The notes: generated by a model from the letters alone, not told the origin. Numbered from the stretch's first letter, positions 37,657-48,548 are shown. The stretch: 64,000 nt of DNA from Allonocardiopsis opalescens (GCF_003002095.1 NZ_PVZC01000007.1:62001-126000), one strand, 5' to 3'. Made by a program: numbers and translations.

Positions 37657-39462
37657 TCAGTTCGTCTCGTCGGGCGCGGACCCGGGTTTGCGGCAACCGA
37701 TCGCCTTCCAGCGGGCGCGCAGCGCGAAGGCCGTCGACTTCGGCCGCCGGTCGCGGGTGAAGACGCCCTTCTTGTTGCCGTCCACCCGGTGGACGCCCTT
37801 GGAGGTCTGGAAGTCGGCGAAGTTCCAGATCTGCTCGCCGACGAACTGGGGAAACTCGTCGAAGACCCTGTGGTGCATCTCCAGGAAGGCGGTCTGGTAC
37901 TCCTCGGTCCATGGCTGGTCCCAGACGGAATGAAGGCCCGCCTGGGTATCGGCACCGTACTCGGTCATCATGATCGGCTTGTCGACGCGGTCGATCCAGC
38001 CCCTGAGGTCCTGGCGCAGGTAGTCCTCAGCGGTGGCGAGGTCGCCGCTCGCCACGTACCAGCCGTAGTAGCGGTTCAGGCTGACCACGTCGAAGAGGTC
38101 GATGACCTGGTCGTTGCGGAAGGTGGCGAACAGGACGATCGCGTAGGTGAGGGGGCGCGTCGGGTCCAACTCGCGGGCCAGCTCGACCAGCGGCTCGAAG
38201 TACTCGCGCGCCCCGTCCTCGTTGGACGCCGGCTCGTTGGCGATGCACCACATCACCACGCTCGGGTGGTTCTTGTCGCGGGCGATGAGTTCGCGGATGT
38301 GCTGGGCGTGAGCGGCCCGCGTCTCGTCGTTGCAGGTGTCCGGCGAGAAGGTCGGCGTCGTCGGCCTACCGGTGAGCCCGCCCTGGACGCCGAGGTTGAG
38401 TCCCACGGCGGCGGTCTCGTCGATGACGACGATGCCGTGCCGGTCGGCGAACTCCAGCACCTCCTCGGCGTAGGGGTAGTGCGAGGTGCGGAAGGAGTTG
38501 GCGCCGATCCACTCCATGAGCTGGAAGTCGTGCACCAGGTAGGCGTCGTCGTGGCCCTTGCCGCGCACCGGGGTGTCCTCGTGCCTGCCGAAGCCGGTGA
38601 AGTAGAAGGGTTCGCCGTTGATGAGGAACTCGCGCCCGCGCACCTCGACCGTCCGGACGCCGAAGGGCTCCTCGTAGCGGTCCAGCACCGTGTCGCCGTC
38701 GAGCAGTTCCACCCGCAGCCGGTAGAGGTAGGCGGCACCCGGCTGCCAGAGCCGGACGCCCTCGATGCGGAGGGAGCCTTCGTCCCCGGTGCCGGCGGCG
38801 ACCTCGGCGCCGGTCGCGTCGAGGACCGTCGCCCGCACCCGGGCCTCCCCGCTGTAGGCGACCCGGTAGTCCACGAGGCCGGCGCCGTCCGCGACGCCCG
38901 TGGTGATCACGATGTCGTCGACGCGCGTGCGCGGCGTGCTGTAGAGCCACACGGAGCGGGCGAGACCGGCGTAGTTGTAGAAGTCGTGCAGGTAGGTCTG
39001 GGTACGCCGGCCGTTTCGCGCCACGGTGATCGTTCCCGGCGGGATGGAGGTGTTGGTGAGCTCGTTGCACACGCCCACCGTCAGCCGGAACTCCCCGCCG
39101 GGCCGCACCAGGTCCGTCAGCTCGGCTTCGAACGGGGTGTAGCCGCCGACGTGCTCGGCGACCAGGGTGTCATCGACGTGGACGCGCCCCTCGTGCGTCG
39201 CCGCGTCCAGGCGCAGGACGACGCGCTCCCCGGCCCAGCCCCGCGGCACCCTGACCGTCCGCTGGTAGTAGACCCAGCCCACGTGGTCGCGGACGCGTGC
39301 GTCCACGAACTGGTCGTTGTAGCTGGCCGGGACGGCGACGTCGAGCGTGCCGGGGAGCACCCGGGCCCAGGGTTCGCCGCCGGCGTCGGTGTCGAGGGCG
39401 AACCGCCAGATCCCGTCGAGGTTCACCAGTTCGCGGGTGGCCGTGCTGCGGGGTTTCAGCAT
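37657..39462 (-). CDS. uidA: Beta-glucuronidase, GH2
   Basis: A 601-aa cytoplasmic protein, the length of E. coli UidA. The start is ATG 39462 with a perfect AGGAGGAATCA ahead. Sugar-binding, Ig-like and TIM-barrel domains are in order. The acid/base Glu is in [18 protein letters not shown] and the nucleophile Glu in [13 protein letters not shown]. The C-terminus has ENIWNFADF-like [11 protein letters not shown] and [13 protein letters not shown], the N-x-K segment that recognises the glucuronate carboxylate. It releases D-glucuronate from beta-glucuronides. First gene of the uidA-manD-gntK operon, with an operator at 39520-39535. Confidence 0.93.
   Translation of the reverse strand: MLKPRSTATRELVNLDGIWRFALDTDAGGEPWARVLPGTLDVAVPASYNDQFVDARVRDHVGWVYYQRTVRVPRGWAGERVVLRLDAATHEGRVHVDDTLVAEHVGGYTPFEAELTDLVRPGGEFRLTVGVCNELTNTSIPPGTITVARNGRRTQTYLHDFYNYAGLARSVWLYSTPRTRVDDIVITTGVADGAGLVDYRVAYSGEARVRATVLDATGAEVAAGTGDEGSLRIEGVRLWQPGAAYLYRLRVELLDGDTVLDRYEEPFGVRTVEVRGREFLINGEPFYFTGFGRHEDTPVRGKGHDDAYLVHDFQLMEWIGANSFRTSHYPYAEEVLEFADRHGIVVIDETAAVGLNLGVQGGLTGRPTTPTFSPDTCNDETRAAHAQHIRELIARDKNHPSVVMWCIANEPASNEDGAREYFEPLVELARELDPTRPLTYAIVLFATFRNDQVIDLFDVVSLNRYYGWYVASGDLATAEDYLRQDLRGWIDRVDKPIMMTEYGADTQAGLHSVWDQPWTEEYQTAFLEMHHRVFDEFPQFVGEQIWNFADFQTSKGVHRVDGNKKGVFTRDRRPKSTAFALRARWKAIGCRKPGSAPDETN
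37691..37706 (-). promoter_or_regulatory. Possible weak operator inside the end of uidA, ahead of manD
   Basis: CGGCAACCGATCGCCT differs only at its two ends from the intergenic site at 49818-49833. It lies about 50 bp ahead of the manD start but within coding DNA, so it may be chance. Confidence 0.25.
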
Positions 39463-39519
39463 TGATTCCTCCTGCGGATACAGATCATCTCGCCTCGGCG
39501 GATCGCGAACGCGAGCATG

Positions 39520-39535
39520 TGGCAACCGATTGTCG
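39520..39535 (-). promoter_or_regulatory. LacI-type operator ahead of the uidA-manD-gntK operon
   Basis: TGGCAACCGATTGTCG, followed by a short palindrome TTGTCGACAA. It is 58 bp upstream of the uidA start and conforms to the set of repeated sites in this region. Confidence 0.82.
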
Positions 39536-39581
39536 ACAATTGGGTGGTGCGGTACGGCCACTCGCGCCCGGAGGCCCCGCG

Positions 39582-40007
39582 CTAATCGAAATCCGACCGG
39601 AACCCGAGTGCGGCGAGCACCGCCGCACCGATCTCCGCGTCCTGCTCCGGCGTTCCGCCCGCGACTCCGAGTCCGCCGAGGTGCTTGCCGTCGACCGAGA
39701 GCGGGAAGCCCCCGCGGATATTGGTCAGCAGATTGCCCGACCCCATGGGCAGCGCGACGGCGAAGTCACCCCGCATCCGGCCGCTGGGCCGCCGGGTCGA
39801 CGCCGAGGTATTCGCCTTCCGCCTGCTGGTCTCGGTACTGTGCGGCGTCGTGCCGTCGGCGCGCACGAAGGCGACGAGCGCCATCGACGGGTCGACGACC
39901 GTCACCGCGACGGATACGCCGCGCCGCGCTCCCTCATCGATCGTCGCGGCAGCGAACTCCTGAGCGGTCGCGTGACTCACCGCGGCGCTCTCCACGTACT
40001 GGGGCAT
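39582..40007 (-). CDS. glcG: GlcG/HbpS-type (Haem_degrading) protein
   Basis: A 141-aa protein from ATG 40007 (AGGAGCCGAG upstream). It has the GlcG/HbpS signature of AVTVVDPSMALVAFVRADGT, then a basic segment and GGFPLSVDGKHLGGLGVAGGTPEQDAEI. Members bind haem or small cofactors and often accompany glycolate oxidase (glc operons) or extracytoplasmic sensor systems. Here it is the last gene after the glycolate-oxidase-like and malate synthase genes, 8 bp behind the latter, which fits a glycolate-utilisation accessory. Its biochemical role is not established by sequence. Confidence 0.88.
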   Translation of the reverse strand: MPQYVESAAVSHATAQEFAAATIDEGARRGVSVAVTVVDPSMALVAFVRADGTTPHSTETSRRKANTSASTRRPSGRMRGDFAVALPMGSGNLLTNIRGGFPLSVDGKHLGGLGVAGGTPEQDAEIGAAVLAALGFRSDFD

Positions 40008-40015
40008 CTCGGCTC

Positions 40016-42208
40016 CTATCGTCCGGCGGGCGCCGAAGCGGGCTTCGTCGTGCGGGCGGCGGCCTTCGCCTGCCTGCGACGCCGGTGGAGAATCGGCTCG
40101 GTGTAGCCGTTGGGCTGCCGAGTCCCTTCGAGCACCAGTTCCAGCGCCGCCTGGAAGGCCAGGCTGCCGTCGAAGTCGGCGCTCATCGAGCGGTAGCGGG
40201 GGTCGGCGGCGTTCTGGGCGTCGACCACGGCGGCCATGCGGCGGAGGCTCTCATGCAGTTCCTCGGCGGTGACCACGCCGTGGCGGAGCCAGTTGGCCAG
40301 GAGTTGGCTGGAGATCCGCAGGGTGGCGCGGTCCTCCATCAGCGCCACGCCGTGGATGTCGGGGACCTTCGAGCAGCCGATGCCCTGGTCGACCCAGCGC
40401 ACGACATACCCCAGGAGCGACTGCGCGTTGCTGTCGAGCTCTTCCCGGCGCTCGGCGTCGGTCCAGTCCGGCTCGTCCGCCACGGGGATGCGCAGCAGAT
40501 CCTCCACCCGGCTGCTCCGGCGGCCGCTCAGTTCCCGCTGCCGCCGGGACACGTCGACCCGGTGGTAGTGCAGCGCGTGCAGGGTCGCCGCCGTCGGCGA
40601 CGGAACCCATGCCGTGCTCGCCCCGGCCCGCGGATGCTCGATCTTCTGCTCGATCATGTCCGCCATCAGGTCGGGCATGGCCCACATGCCCTTGCCGATC
40701 TGGCCGTGCCCCGGCAGACCGGCTTCGAGGCCGATGGCGACGTTCTGCTCCTCATAGGCGGCGATCCAGCGCTGCTGCTTCATGTCCGCCTTGCGGACGA
40801 AGGCCCCGGCCTCCATCGAGGTGTGGATCTCATCGCCGGAGCGGTCCAGGAAGCCTGTGTTGATGAAGACGATCCGCTCCCTCGCCTGCTCGACGCAGGC
40901 TTTGAGATTGAGCGTGGTCCGCCGCTCCTCGTCCATGAGGCCGAGCTTCAGCGTGTTCGCGGGCAGGCGCAGCAGCTCTTCGACCGCGGCGAAGAGGTCG
41001 ACGGCCAGGGCGACCTCGGCCGGTCCGTGCATCTTGGGCTTGACGATGTAGACCGACCCGTGGCGCCCGTTGCGGCGGGGGTTGCCCGCGTCCCGGCCCG
41101 GCAGCGCGGCGAGCGTGGTGACGACGGCGTCCAGGATGCCCTCGCCGATCTCCTCGCCGCGCGGGTCGAGGACCGCGTCGGTGGTCATCAGGTGTCCGAC
41201 ATTGCGCACGAAGAGCAGGGCGCGCCCGGGGACGACGAGTTCGCCGCCGTCGGGCGCGGTGAAGCGCCGGTCATCGGCCAGGTGCCGCACGACGGTGCGT
41301 CCGCCCTTGTCGAAGGCGGCTTCGAGGTCGCCCCGGTTCAGGCCGAGCCAGTTGCGGTACGCGGCGAGCTTGTCCGCGGCGTCGACGGCCGCGACCGAGT
41401 CCTCGAGGTCCGCGATCACCGTGAGCGCGGATTCGACGACCACGTCCGAGACGCCTGCCGGGTCGGTCGCGCCGACCGGGCTGGAGCGGTCGATCCGGAT
41501 CTCGACATGGAGTCCGTGGTGCCGGAGCAGGATCGACTCCGGGTCGCGCGGATCACCCGCGTAGCCCGCGAACAGGCCGGGGTCCGCCAGCGCGGCCCGG
41601 CCGCCGCCCGACAGCGCCACCGACAGCCGGTCCGCGGCCACCGAGAACGCGACGACGTCGCGGTGGCCGCCCTCGGTCAGCGGCGCGATCTCGTCCAGCA
41701 GCTCGCGCACCCGGGCCACCACCCGGGCGCCGCGTTCGGCGTCGTACCGGCCGGGCGCCGGGGCTCCCGGGAGCGTGTCCGTACCGTAGAGCGCGTCGTA
41801 GAGCGAGCCCCAGCGCGCGTTGGCCGCGTTGAGCGCGTAACGGGCGTTGGACACCGGGACGACGAGCTGGGGGCCGGCGAGCCGCGCCACCTCGTCGTCG
41901 ACGCCGGCCGTGGTCACGGTGACGTTCGCCGGTTCGGGCAGCAGGTATCCGATCTCCGCCAGGAACGCCCGGTACGCCGCCGCGTCGATCGGGGCCGGGT
42001 GCTCCCGGTGCCAGCCGTCGATGGCGGCCTGCAACCGGTCGCGCTCCGCCAGGAGGGTCCTGGTGCGCGGGCCGAACTCCTCGATGATCCGTGCGAAGCC
42101 CGGCCAGAACTCCGCCGCGTCGACCGCCGCACCGGGGAGGAGTTCCCGCTGCACGAAGGCGTGCAGCTCGCGGTCGACCGACAGTCCCCCGACCGTGGTG
42201 TACGTCAT
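40016..42208 (-). CDS. glcB: Malate synthase G
   Basis: A 730-aa protein, full length for isoform G. The start ATG 42208 overlaps the upstream stop (ATGA). Motifs: [83 protein letters not shown] and [17 protein letters not shown]. It condenses glyoxylate with acetyl-CoA to malate. Coupling to a FAD-linked glycolate/D-2-hydroxyacid oxidase and GlcG indicates a glycolate to glyoxylate to malate route, controlled by the same LacI-type operator (43677) as the glucuronide genes. Confidence 0.95.
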   Translation of the reverse strand: MTYTTVGGLSVDRELHAFVQRELLPGAAVDAAEFWPGFARIIEEFGPRTRTLLAERDRLQAAIDGWHREHPAPIDAAAYRAFLAEIGYLLPEPANVTVTTAGVDDEVARLAGPQLVVPVSNARYALNAANARWGSLYDALYGTDTLPGAPAPGRYDAERGARVVARVRELLDEIAPLTEGGHRDVVAFSVAADRLSVALSGGGRAALADPGLFAGYAGDPRDPESILLRHHGLHVEIRIDRSSPVGATDPAGVSDVVVESALTVIADLEDSVAAVDAADKLAAYRNWLGLNRGDLEAAFDKGGRTVVRHLADDRRFTAPDGGELVVPGRALLFVRNVGHLMTTDAVLDPRGEEIGEGILDAVVTTLAALPGRDAGNPRRNGRHGSVYIVKPKMHGPAEVALAVDLFAAVEELLRLPANTLKLGLMDEERRTTLNLKACVEQARERIVFINTGFLDRSGDEIHTSMEAGAFVRKADMKQQRWIAAYEEQNVAIGLEAGLPGHGQIGKGMWAMPDLMADMIEQKIEHPRAGASTAWVPSPTAATLHALHYHRVDVSRRQRELSGRRSSRVEDLLRIPVADEPDWTDAERREELDSNAQSLLGYVVRWVDQGIGCSKVPDIHGVALMEDRATLRISSQLLANWLRHGVVTAEELHESLRRMAAVVDAQNAADPRYRSMSADFDGSLAFQAALELVLEGTRQPNGYTEPILHRRRRQAKAAARTTKPASAPAGR

Positions 42209-43611
42209 CGCGCCCGCGCCTCTTCACCGAGCGCGGCGCCGGCGGGCATCGCGAAGATCGTCCCCGGGTTGAGGATCCCGTCCGGATCCAGCGCGCGTTT
42301 GACGCGGTGGGAGACCTCCAGCAGGTCCTCGCCGATCTGGTCGGCCAGCCACGGCCGCTTGAGGCGCCCCACTCCGTGCTCTCCCGTAATGGTTCCGCCG
42401 AGCCGGATGGCGAGGTCCATTATCTCGCCGTAGGCGAGATACGCCCGTTCGGTGAGCTCGGCGTCCTCGGGCCGGTACACGATGAGCGGGTGGGTGTTGC
42501 CGTCTCCCGCGTGGGCGATGAACGCGATGACCACGTCCCGCTTCCGAGCGATCTCCTCCACGCCCTCCACCAGCTCCGGCAGTCGCGGGAGCGGTACCCC
42601 GACGTCCTCGAGGAGCAGCGGTCCGAGCTTCTCGACGGCCGGGATCGCGATGCGGCGCGCGTGCGCGAAGCGCTCCCCCTCCTCGGGACCCGCGGCCTCG
42701 AAGGCGTCGAAGGCGCCGTGCTCGGTGAAGGCGCTCAGCATCGCGGCCACCTCGGCACCGTCGGGATGCCGGTCGTCCGAACGCGCCACGACCAGAGCGG
42801 CGGCGTGCCGGTGCAGTCCCATGCCGAGCACGTCCTCGACGGCGCCGATCGAGGTGCGGTCCATGTATTCGAGCATGGACGGGCGGACGCGCGAGGCGAT
42901 CTCCAGACCCGCCGCGGCCGCCTTCTCCGTGCTGTCGAACCAGCCCACGACCGTCCGCGCGAGAGGAGGGGCCGGCAGCAGGCGGAGGGTGAGCTCGGTG
43001 ATGACGCCGAGCGTGCCTTCGCTGCCCACGAAGAGCTTGAGCATCGAGAGTCCGGCGACGTCCTTGAGCCGCGGACCGCCCACCCTCACGGCCCTGCCGT
43101 CGGCGAGGACGACCTCCGCGCCGAGGACGTAGTCGGTCGTGACCCCGTACTTGACGCAGCACAGGCCCCCGGCGTTCGTCGCGGCGTTCCCCCCGATGGT
43201 GCAGATGTCGAAGGACGCCGGGTCGGGCGGGTACCACAGGCCGCGCTCCGCCGCGGCGGCCTTGACCTCGGAGTTGAGCAGGCCCGGCTGCACGACGGCC
43301 ATCCGGGTGGCCTCGTCCACCCGGATGGCGCGCATCCGCTCCGTGCTCAGCACGATGCCGCCCTCGACCGCGGTGGCCCCGCCGGACAGGCCCGTGCCCG
43401 CCCCTCGCGGTGTGACCGGGACCCCGCGGGCCGAGGCCCACCGCATGATCGCCTGCACATCGGCCGTGCTCCGCGGAAGGACCACGGCGAGCGGCATGCC
43501 GGCCGCAGGGTCGAGCGCGCGGTCCCGGCGGTACGGCTCCATCGCCGCCGGATCGGCGAGCACGGCGGCCGCGCCTATCGACGACGCCAGTTCCTCGACC
43601 GGCCCTTTCAT
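42205..43611 (-). CDS. glcD: FAD-linked D-2-hydroxyacid (glycolate-type) oxidase, GlcD-like
   Basis: A 468-aa protein from ATG 43611. It has the PCMH-type FAD domain ([44 protein letters not shown]) and the C-terminal oxidase domain with [14 protein letters not shown] and [14 protein letters not shown], whose His residues bind the metal/substrate. It oxidises glycolate or another D-2-hydroxyacid to the 2-oxoacid. GlcE and the iron-sulphur subunit GlcF are not next to it, so it resembles the stand-alone D-lactate/glycolate dehydrogenases. First gene of the glcD-glcB-glcG operon. Confidence 0.9.
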   Translation of the reverse strand: MKGPVEELASSIGAAAVLADPAAMEPYRRDRALDPAAGMPLAVVLPRSTADVQAIMRWASARGVPVTPRGAGTGLSGGATAVEGGIVLSTERMRAIRVDEATRMAVVQPGLLNSEVKAAAAERGLWYPPDPASFDICTIGGNAATNAGGLCCVKYGVTTDYVLGAEVVLADGRAVRVGGPRLKDVAGLSMLKLFVGSEGTLGVITELTLRLLPAPPLARTVVGWFDSTEKAAAAGLEIASRVRPSMLEYMDRTSIGAVEDVLGMGLHRHAAALVVARSDDRHPDGAEVAAMLSAFTEHGAFDAFEAAGPEEGERFAHARRIAIPAVEKLGPLLLEDVGVPLPRLPELVEGVEEIARKRDVVIAFIAHAGDGNTHPLIVYRPEDAELTERAYLAYGEIMDLAIRLGGTITGEHGVGRLKRPWLADQIGEDLLEVSHRVKRALDPDGILNPGTIFAMPAGAALGEEARAR

Positions 43612-43676
43612 GCACGATTCCGTATCACGGCATAGTGGTCTCGCATGGTCGGATGCTATCCCGCATTCCGTTTATT

Positions 43677-43692
43677 TGGCAACCGGTTGTCA
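43677..43692 (-). promoter_or_regulatory. LacI-type operator ahead of the glcD-glcB-glcG operon
   Basis: TGGCAACCGGTTGTCA. Read on the minus strand, TTGCCA within it can serve as -35 with TAGCAT 18 bp later as -10, so the operator overlaps the promoter. Confidence 0.85.
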
Positions 43693-43753
43693 ACATATTG
43701 GGAAAACGCCATGCCGGATGAAACCGCGAGGGCCCGCCTCCCGGTCGGCGGCC

Positions 43754-45829
43754 TCACTCGGGGGCGATGGCGACGACCTCGAACAGGTCGAGTGCCGGCA
43801 GCTCGAAGACGAGATCGCCGTCGTCCGCCTCCGCGCGCAAGGGGGTACCGGACACCAGTGCGGTAGCCGTGCGGCTTCGCGCCCCCTCGCCGACCAGCCG
43901 CAGGCGCCCGCCGGGCACCGGCAGGTGCGGCCCGTAGGAACGCCGGCCCGCGCCGCTGTGGTTGATCAGGTGCACCACGGTGCTCCGGCCGCTCGAACCG
44001 ACGATGACCTCCACGGAATCGGGCAGGTCCGCGGTGACCGGCACCCGCAGCACGGACCGCGCGACACTCACGATGTGATCGCGGACGTCCGTCTTGCCGA
44101 ACTCGCGGTAGGTGCGGCCGACCGTCCACGGCACATGCACCACCCGGCCGGAGCCGAAACGGGAGCGCACGTGGCCGGGGTCGCCGCCGACGATGTGCCC
44201 GTAGGACAGCTCCGGGGGACCGAAGGGCGCCCGGGGCAGCACGGCGCCGGTCTTCTCGGCCCCCGGTTTCCAGGCGAACCGCTGGTAGCGGCCGAACACG
44301 GGGATCAGCGGACCGCTGTAGTGGAACTCGCCGGCTCGCGGCTGCGGGCGGTCCGTCACGTAGGTCGACCGCAGTTCCTCCCCCGAGAGCACGGGGACCA
44401 GCGCCTGGAGCGCCGGTGAACTCGCCAGCTCCAGGGCGCCGTCCCGGCCCACGCCCGACGAACCGGTCAGCAGGAGCGTGCCGCCGCCGTGCACGTACTC
44501 GTCCACGGCGGCCGCGCCGTCGCGGAGCGTGCCGACGTCGGGCAGGACCACGAGACCGTACCGCCGGAGCGCCCCGTCGGCCCCCAGCCGGGCGAGCCGG
44601 TCGACCGGGAGGACGTCGAACGGGATGTGCGCCTCGAGGAGCGCCAGGTACAGGCCCCGGAACTCCTCGAGCACGTCCCAGTACGCCCCTGGGGCCGCCG
44701 AACCGTGGTCGGGCCGTACCAGGCCGACGGTGGCCGCCGGCCGCAGGTCCCGGTACAGCTCGCCGTGCGCCGAGCGGAAGCGCATCACCTCCCGCCCGGC
44801 GGAGACGGCCCATTCCATCGGCAGCCGACCGGGGGCGCCGAAGTAGTAGGCGGAGGGGTTCCCCCCTCGGGCGACCGCCTGCACGAGGTACTGCGCGAAG
44901 TGCTCGGGCTGCTCGGAGCCCATCCGGTAGACGGGGTCGATGAAGGCGACGCAGTTGACCATGACCGACGCCCCCGGCCGGGAGGAGGTCTGGGCGCTGA
45001 CCGCCTCCGCCGTGGCGTGCGGCCAGAACTCCTTCCCCGGCATCGCCCGGTAGGCGTTGTTGCCTTCGACGTACTCGATGGGCGCGCCCCGCCGGAGGAT
45101 GACGCCTACGTCTCGGCCCCGGGAGCCGACATGGTCGACGATCTTCGCCGTGAGCCGGGCGAGGGTCGCGGAGACGTACCGCCGCCACAGCCCGAACTCC
45201 GGCGCTTTCATGTCCGCCGGCAGCGGCCGCCCGCCGCTGAACCGGGCGAAGCCCTCCTGGCACGCCCCGCAGTGGCAGGGGCCGTGCATCACCTCGTCAT
45301 AGTCGCGCTCGTTGAAGTTGAACCAGTTGAAGAAGACGCCGTCGACGTCGTACCGGTCCAGTACCTCGTCGACGACGTCCAGGCTCCGCTCCTGGTAGTA
45401 CTCGCCAGAGGGGCACGCGCTGGAGAGCGTGTTGTACACCTGCGGCCGCCCCGCCGGCGAGCGGTACAGCCACTCCGGGTGAGCGGCCGCGATCCGCGCC
45501 GAGACCTTGGACATGTCGAAGCGCGCGATCACCTTGATCCCGCGGCGCTTCGCGGCCGCCACGGCGTCGCCGAACAGGTCGCCCGAAGGCCGCGAGCCCA
45601 GCAGCGGATTGCGCGTCTGGAACGGGAGATCGGTCGGATAGAAGGACGAGATCCCGCCCGCGTTGAGGAGCCAGGTATCGGCGCCGTACTCCCGCACCGC
45701 GTCCGCGGCGGCCTCGGCGTCCATGCTCGCGTCGATGTCCTGCAGGTTCGTCTGCAGGATGTTGTAGGGCAGGCGCCACCTGCTGTCGCGGGGCAGGTCT
45801 CTTTCGGTGCTGGGAGAATCCACTTGCAT
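43754..45829 (-). CDS. Putative glycosidase: TIM barrel (HGH6-like) plus beta-galactosidase-type trimerisation domain
   Basis: A 691-aa cytoplasmic protein from ATG 45829 (weak ribosome binding site). Residues ~30-370 form a TIM-barrel with VIARFDMSKVSARIA, CPSGEYYQERSLDVVDEVL, DGVFFNWFNFNERDYDE and a CHCGACQEGFARF cluster. This is the style of the 'hypothetical glycosyl hydrolase 6' families. Residues ~385-560 look like the middle domain of GH42 enzymes (LVVLPDVGTLRDGAAAVDEYVHGGGTLLLTG). The C-terminal part is beta-rich. Enzymes of this build are largely uncharacterised; some remove unusual sugars. It follows the Dpp-type transporter genes and shares their operator, so it likely processes the imported oligosaccharide inside the cell. 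Confidence 0.7.
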   Translation of the reverse strand: MQVDSPSTERDLPRDSRWRLPYNILQTNLQDIDASMDAEAAADAVREYGADTWLLNAGGISSFYPTDLPFQTRNPLLGSRPSGDLFGDAVAAAKRRGIKVIARFDMSKVSARIAAAHPEWLYRSPAGRPQVYNTLSSACPSGEYYQERSLDVVDEVLDRYDVDGVFFNWFNFNERDYDEVMHGPCHCGACQEGFARFSGGRPLPADMKAPEFGLWRRYVSATLARLTAKIVDHVGSRGRDVGVILRRGAPIEYVEGNNAYRAMPGKEFWPHATAEAVSAQTSSRPGASVMVNCVAFIDPVYRMGSEQPEHFAQYLVQAVARGGNPSAYYFGAPGRLPMEWAVSAGREVMRFRSAHGELYRDLRPAATVGLVRPDHGSAAPGAYWDVLEEFRGLYLALLEAHIPFDVLPVDRLARLGADGALRRYGLVVLPDVGTLRDGAAAVDEYVHGGGTLLLTGSSGVGRDGALELASSPALQALVPVLSGEELRSTYVTDRPQPRAGEFHYSGPLIPVFGRYQRFAWKPGAEKTGAVLPRAPFGPPELSYGHIVGGDPGHVRSRFGSGRVVHVPWTVGRTYREFGKTDVRDHIVSVARSVLRVPVTADLPDSVEVIVGSSGRSTVVHLINHSGAGRRSYGPHLPVPGGRLRLVGEGARSRTATALVSGTPLRAEADDGDLVFELPALDLFEVVAIAPE

Positions 45830-45901
45830 GGCACGCCTAACGACGGAGGGATGGAAAGTGGGCGCGGCCGCGCGGCGGGCCGCGCGGCACGGTGGTGCGG
45901 A

Positions 45902-46768
45902 TCAGCGCGAGGGCGCCTGGGTCCCCCTCGTCTCGGGGAGGTCCTGCCCGGCGAGGCGCTTGCGCTCCTCGCGGCGCCTGCGCTGCTCGACCGGGTCGGC
46001 GAGCGGTGCCGCGACGAGAAGGCGCTTGCTGTACGGATGCCGCGGATCCGATGTGACCGCCGCCGCCGGGCCCGTCTCGACGATGTTCCCGGTGTAGATC
46101 ACCGACACGCGGTGGCTGATGTGCCGCACCACCGCGAGGTCGTGCGAGATGAACAGGAACGCGACCCCGGTCTCCTGCTGGATGTCGATGAGCAGCTTCA
46201 GAACCAGGGCCTGCGTGGACAGGTCCAGGGCCGAGACCGGCTCGTCGCAGACGATGAGCTTGGGACGCGGCGCGAGGGCCCGGGCGATGGCGACGCGCTG
46301 CCGCTGCCCTCCGCTGAACTCGCGCGGCAGCCGGTCCGCGGTGTCCTTGGGGAGTTCCACCTGCTCCAGCAGCCCCCGCACCCGGGCTCGGGCGTCGCGA
46401 GGGCTCGCGCCCTGGACGATGAGCGGTTCGCTGAGGATGTCGCCGACGGTGAGCGCCGGGTTCAGCGAGGAGTACGGGTCCTGGAACACGACCTGGATGT
46501 GCCGGGCCAGTTCCCGGCGCCGGCGCGCTCCGGCGTGGGTGATGTCCTCCCCGTCGAAGCGGATGGCACCTCCGCTCGGTTTCACCAGGCCGAGCACTGC
46601 GCGGCCGATCGTCGTCTTGCCGGAACCGGACTCGCCGACCAGCCCCAGGACCTCGCCCTGTCCGATGGCGAGTGAGACACCGTGCAGGACCTCGTGGGGC
46701 TTGGCCCGAAAGCCCCGGCCGGGGAACTGCACCCTGAGCTTCTCCACCTGGAGCAGCGGCTCAGCCAT
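45902..46768 (-). CDS. Dpp/Opp-type ABC transporter ATPase (DppF-like)
   Basis: A 288-aa protein from ATG 46768, overlapping the preceding gene by 8 nt. Walker A GESGSGKTTIGRAV, Q-loop VVFQDPYSSLNP, signature FSGGQRQRVAIARALA and Walker B LIVCDEPVSALD are all intact. The C-terminal oligopeptide-transporter segment HPYSKRLLVAAPLADP marks the DppF group. It works with the ATPase half of the fused gene upstream. Confidence 0.93.
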   Translation of the reverse strand: MAEPLLQVEKLRVQFPGRGFRAKPHEVLHGVSLAIGQGEVLGLVGESGSGKTTIGRAVLGLVKPSGGAIRFDGEDITHAGARRRRELARHIQVVFQDPYSSLNPALTVGDILSEPLIVQGASPRDARARVRGLLEQVELPKDTADRLPREFSGGQRQRVAIARALAPRPKLIVCDEPVSALDLSTQALVLKLLIDIQQETGVAFLFISHDLAVVRHISHRVSVIYTGNIVETGPAAAVTSDPRHPYSKRLLVAAPLADPVEQRRRREERKRLAGQDLPETRGTQAPSR

Positions 46769-48548
46769 GACCCGGTCCTCTCGTCGTGTCGCCGATCAGT
46801 ACGGGCGGGTCCTCCCGGACCACGCTTTCGTCCAGGATCGAGGCGAGGAGCTTCTTCGTGTACGGGTGCCGGGGCTCCCGGAAGACGTCCAGAACGGTTC
46901 CGGACTCGACGATCCGTCCGTCCTGCATGACGGCCATCCGGTCGCAGATGTCCGCCACCACCCCGAAGTTGTGGGTGACGAGCAGGATGGCCATCCCCAT
47001 CTCCCGCTGCAGCTCGCGCAGGAGGTCCAGGATCTCGGCCTGGATGGTGACGTCCAAGGCCGTCGTCGGCTCGTCCGCGATGAGCACTCTCGGCCGGCTC
47101 GCGACGGCCGACGCGATCAGGACCCGCTGCGCCATGCCTCCGGAGATCTGGTGCGGATACAGGCCCATCGTGCGCCGGGGATCGGCGATGCCGACGTGGC
47201 CGAGCAGTTCGAGCGCCCGTGCCCGCGCCGCGGACCGCGACATCGCCGTCGTGGCGCGGATGCCCTCGACCACCTGGGCGCCGATGGTGAACGACGGGTC
47301 CAGGTTGGACATCGGCTCCTGTGGAACGTAGGCGATCTCGCGCCCGCGGAGCGCGCGGAGTCCGCGCTCCGGAAGGCCGACGAGTTCGCGGCCGTCGAGC
47401 CTGATCGAGCCTTCGGTGACGGTCGCCTCGGCGGGCAGCACCCCCAGGACGGCGAAGGCCGTCTGGGTCTTCCCCGAACCCGATTCGCCCACGAGCCCCA
47501 GGGTCTCGCCCGCGTTCAGCGTGACCGAGACCCCGTTCAGTACGGGCTTGGGCTCGCCGCCCGGATCGGGATAGCTGAGACGCAGGTCCCGGATGCTGAG
47601 GAGTGCACCGGCGTCGTCGCCGGATCTCGGCACCGCCTTCGCCCGCGCCGTGGCACCCACCTTCGACGCCTTGGGACGGGCCCCTTCGAGGGCGTCCCGC
47701 AGGGAGTTGCCGAGCAGCACCAGTGAGGCGGTGGAGACCCCGAGCAGCAGGGCGGGCCAGACGAACTGCAGCGGGTCCACGTAGAGGTTGAGGAAGCCGT
47801 AGGAGATCATCGCGCCGAAGCTCGGGACGTCGCTCGAACCCACGCCGAGGAAGGCCAGGCCCGCTTGGACGCTGATCGCCGATCCCATCAGGAAGGCGGT
47901 GGAGATGATCACCGGTCCGCGGACCACGGGCATGACATGGCGCCCCAGGATCCGGAGGGTCGAGAGCCCGGCGACGCGCGCGGCGTCGACATAGAGCTCG
48001 TTCCGGACTCCGACGGTGACGTTCCGGACCAGCCGGTAGGTCCCCGGCGCGAGCAGCACGCCGAAGATGAGCATGGTGACCCGGAAGTCTCCCCTGGTGA
48101 GCGGCATGAGCACGATCAGGAGCAGGATCCCGGGGAAGGTCATGATCAGATTGAAGACCCACTCGATCGCGCCCCGCACCCGGCCGCCGAAGTAGCCGCC
48201 GATCAGCCCGCAGCTCAGCCCCACGGCGATCGCGACGCCCGTGCCGATCAGCGCGGAGAGCACGCTGGTGTTGATCGAGTAGATGAGGCGGGCCCAGATG
48301 TCGCGCCCGTTCTGGTCGCCGCCGAGGGGGTAGCCGGGCGTACCGACCGGAGCGTTCACCGCGCTGAGCACGGCCTCGTTCGGTCCATGGCCGGTGACCC
48401 ACGGCGCCAGCAGGCCCAGGATGACGAAGACCAGCAGCAGGCCCGCGGTGATGTCGGCCTGGGGATCCCTGATGAGGCGCCGGAGGGCCGACCGCTTCGG
48501 CGCCGCGGGGGCCGCCTCCGTGCCGATGAGAGCCGGTTCGCTGCTCAA
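46761..48548 (-). CDS. Fused ABC permease (DppC-like) and ATPase (DppD-like)
   Basis: A 595-aa protein. The start is TTG 48548, overlapping the upstream stop (TTGA) with GAGGA just ahead; longer frames would run into the DppB-like gene. Residues ~25-300 are a DppC-type permease with the EAA loop YVDAARVAGLSTLRILGRHVMP. After a short linker, residues ~320-560 are an ATPase with GESGSGKTQTAFAV, YVPQEPMSNLDP, ISGGMAQRVLIASA and LIADEPTTALD, ending in HPYTKKLLAS. Permease-ATPase fusions occur in actinobacterial Dpp-type systems. Such systems import peptides, nickel or, with SBP_bac_5 partners, oligosaccharides; the local context favours oligosaccharides. Confidence 0.9.
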   Translation of the reverse strand: MSSEPALIGTEAAPAAPKRSALRRLIRDPQADITAGLLLVFVILGLLAPWVTGHGPNEAVLSAVNAPVGTPGYPLGGDQNGRDIWARLIYSINTSVLSALIGTGVAIAVGLSCGLIGGYFGGRVRGAIEWVFNLIMTFPGILLLIVLMPLTRGDFRVTMLIFGVLLAPGTYRLVRNVTVGVRNELYVDAARVAGLSTLRILGRHVMPVVRGPVIISTAFLMGSAISVQAGLAFLGVGSSDVPSFGAMISYGFLNLYVDPLQFVWPALLLGVSTASLVLLGNSLRDALEGARPKASKVGATARAKAVPRSGDDAGALLSIRDLRLSYPDPGGEPKPVLNGVSVTLNAGETLGLVGESGSGKTQTAFAVLGVLPAEATVTEGSIRLDGRELVGLPERGLRALRGREIAYVPQEPMSNLDPSFTIGAQVVEGIRATTAMSRSAARARALELLGHVGIADPRRTMGLYPHQISGGMAQRVLIASAVASRPRVLIADEPTTALDVTIQAEILDLLRELQREMGMAILLVTHNFGVVADICDRMAVMQDGRIVESGTVLDVFREPRHPYTKKLLASILDESVVREDPPVLIGDTTRGPGHG

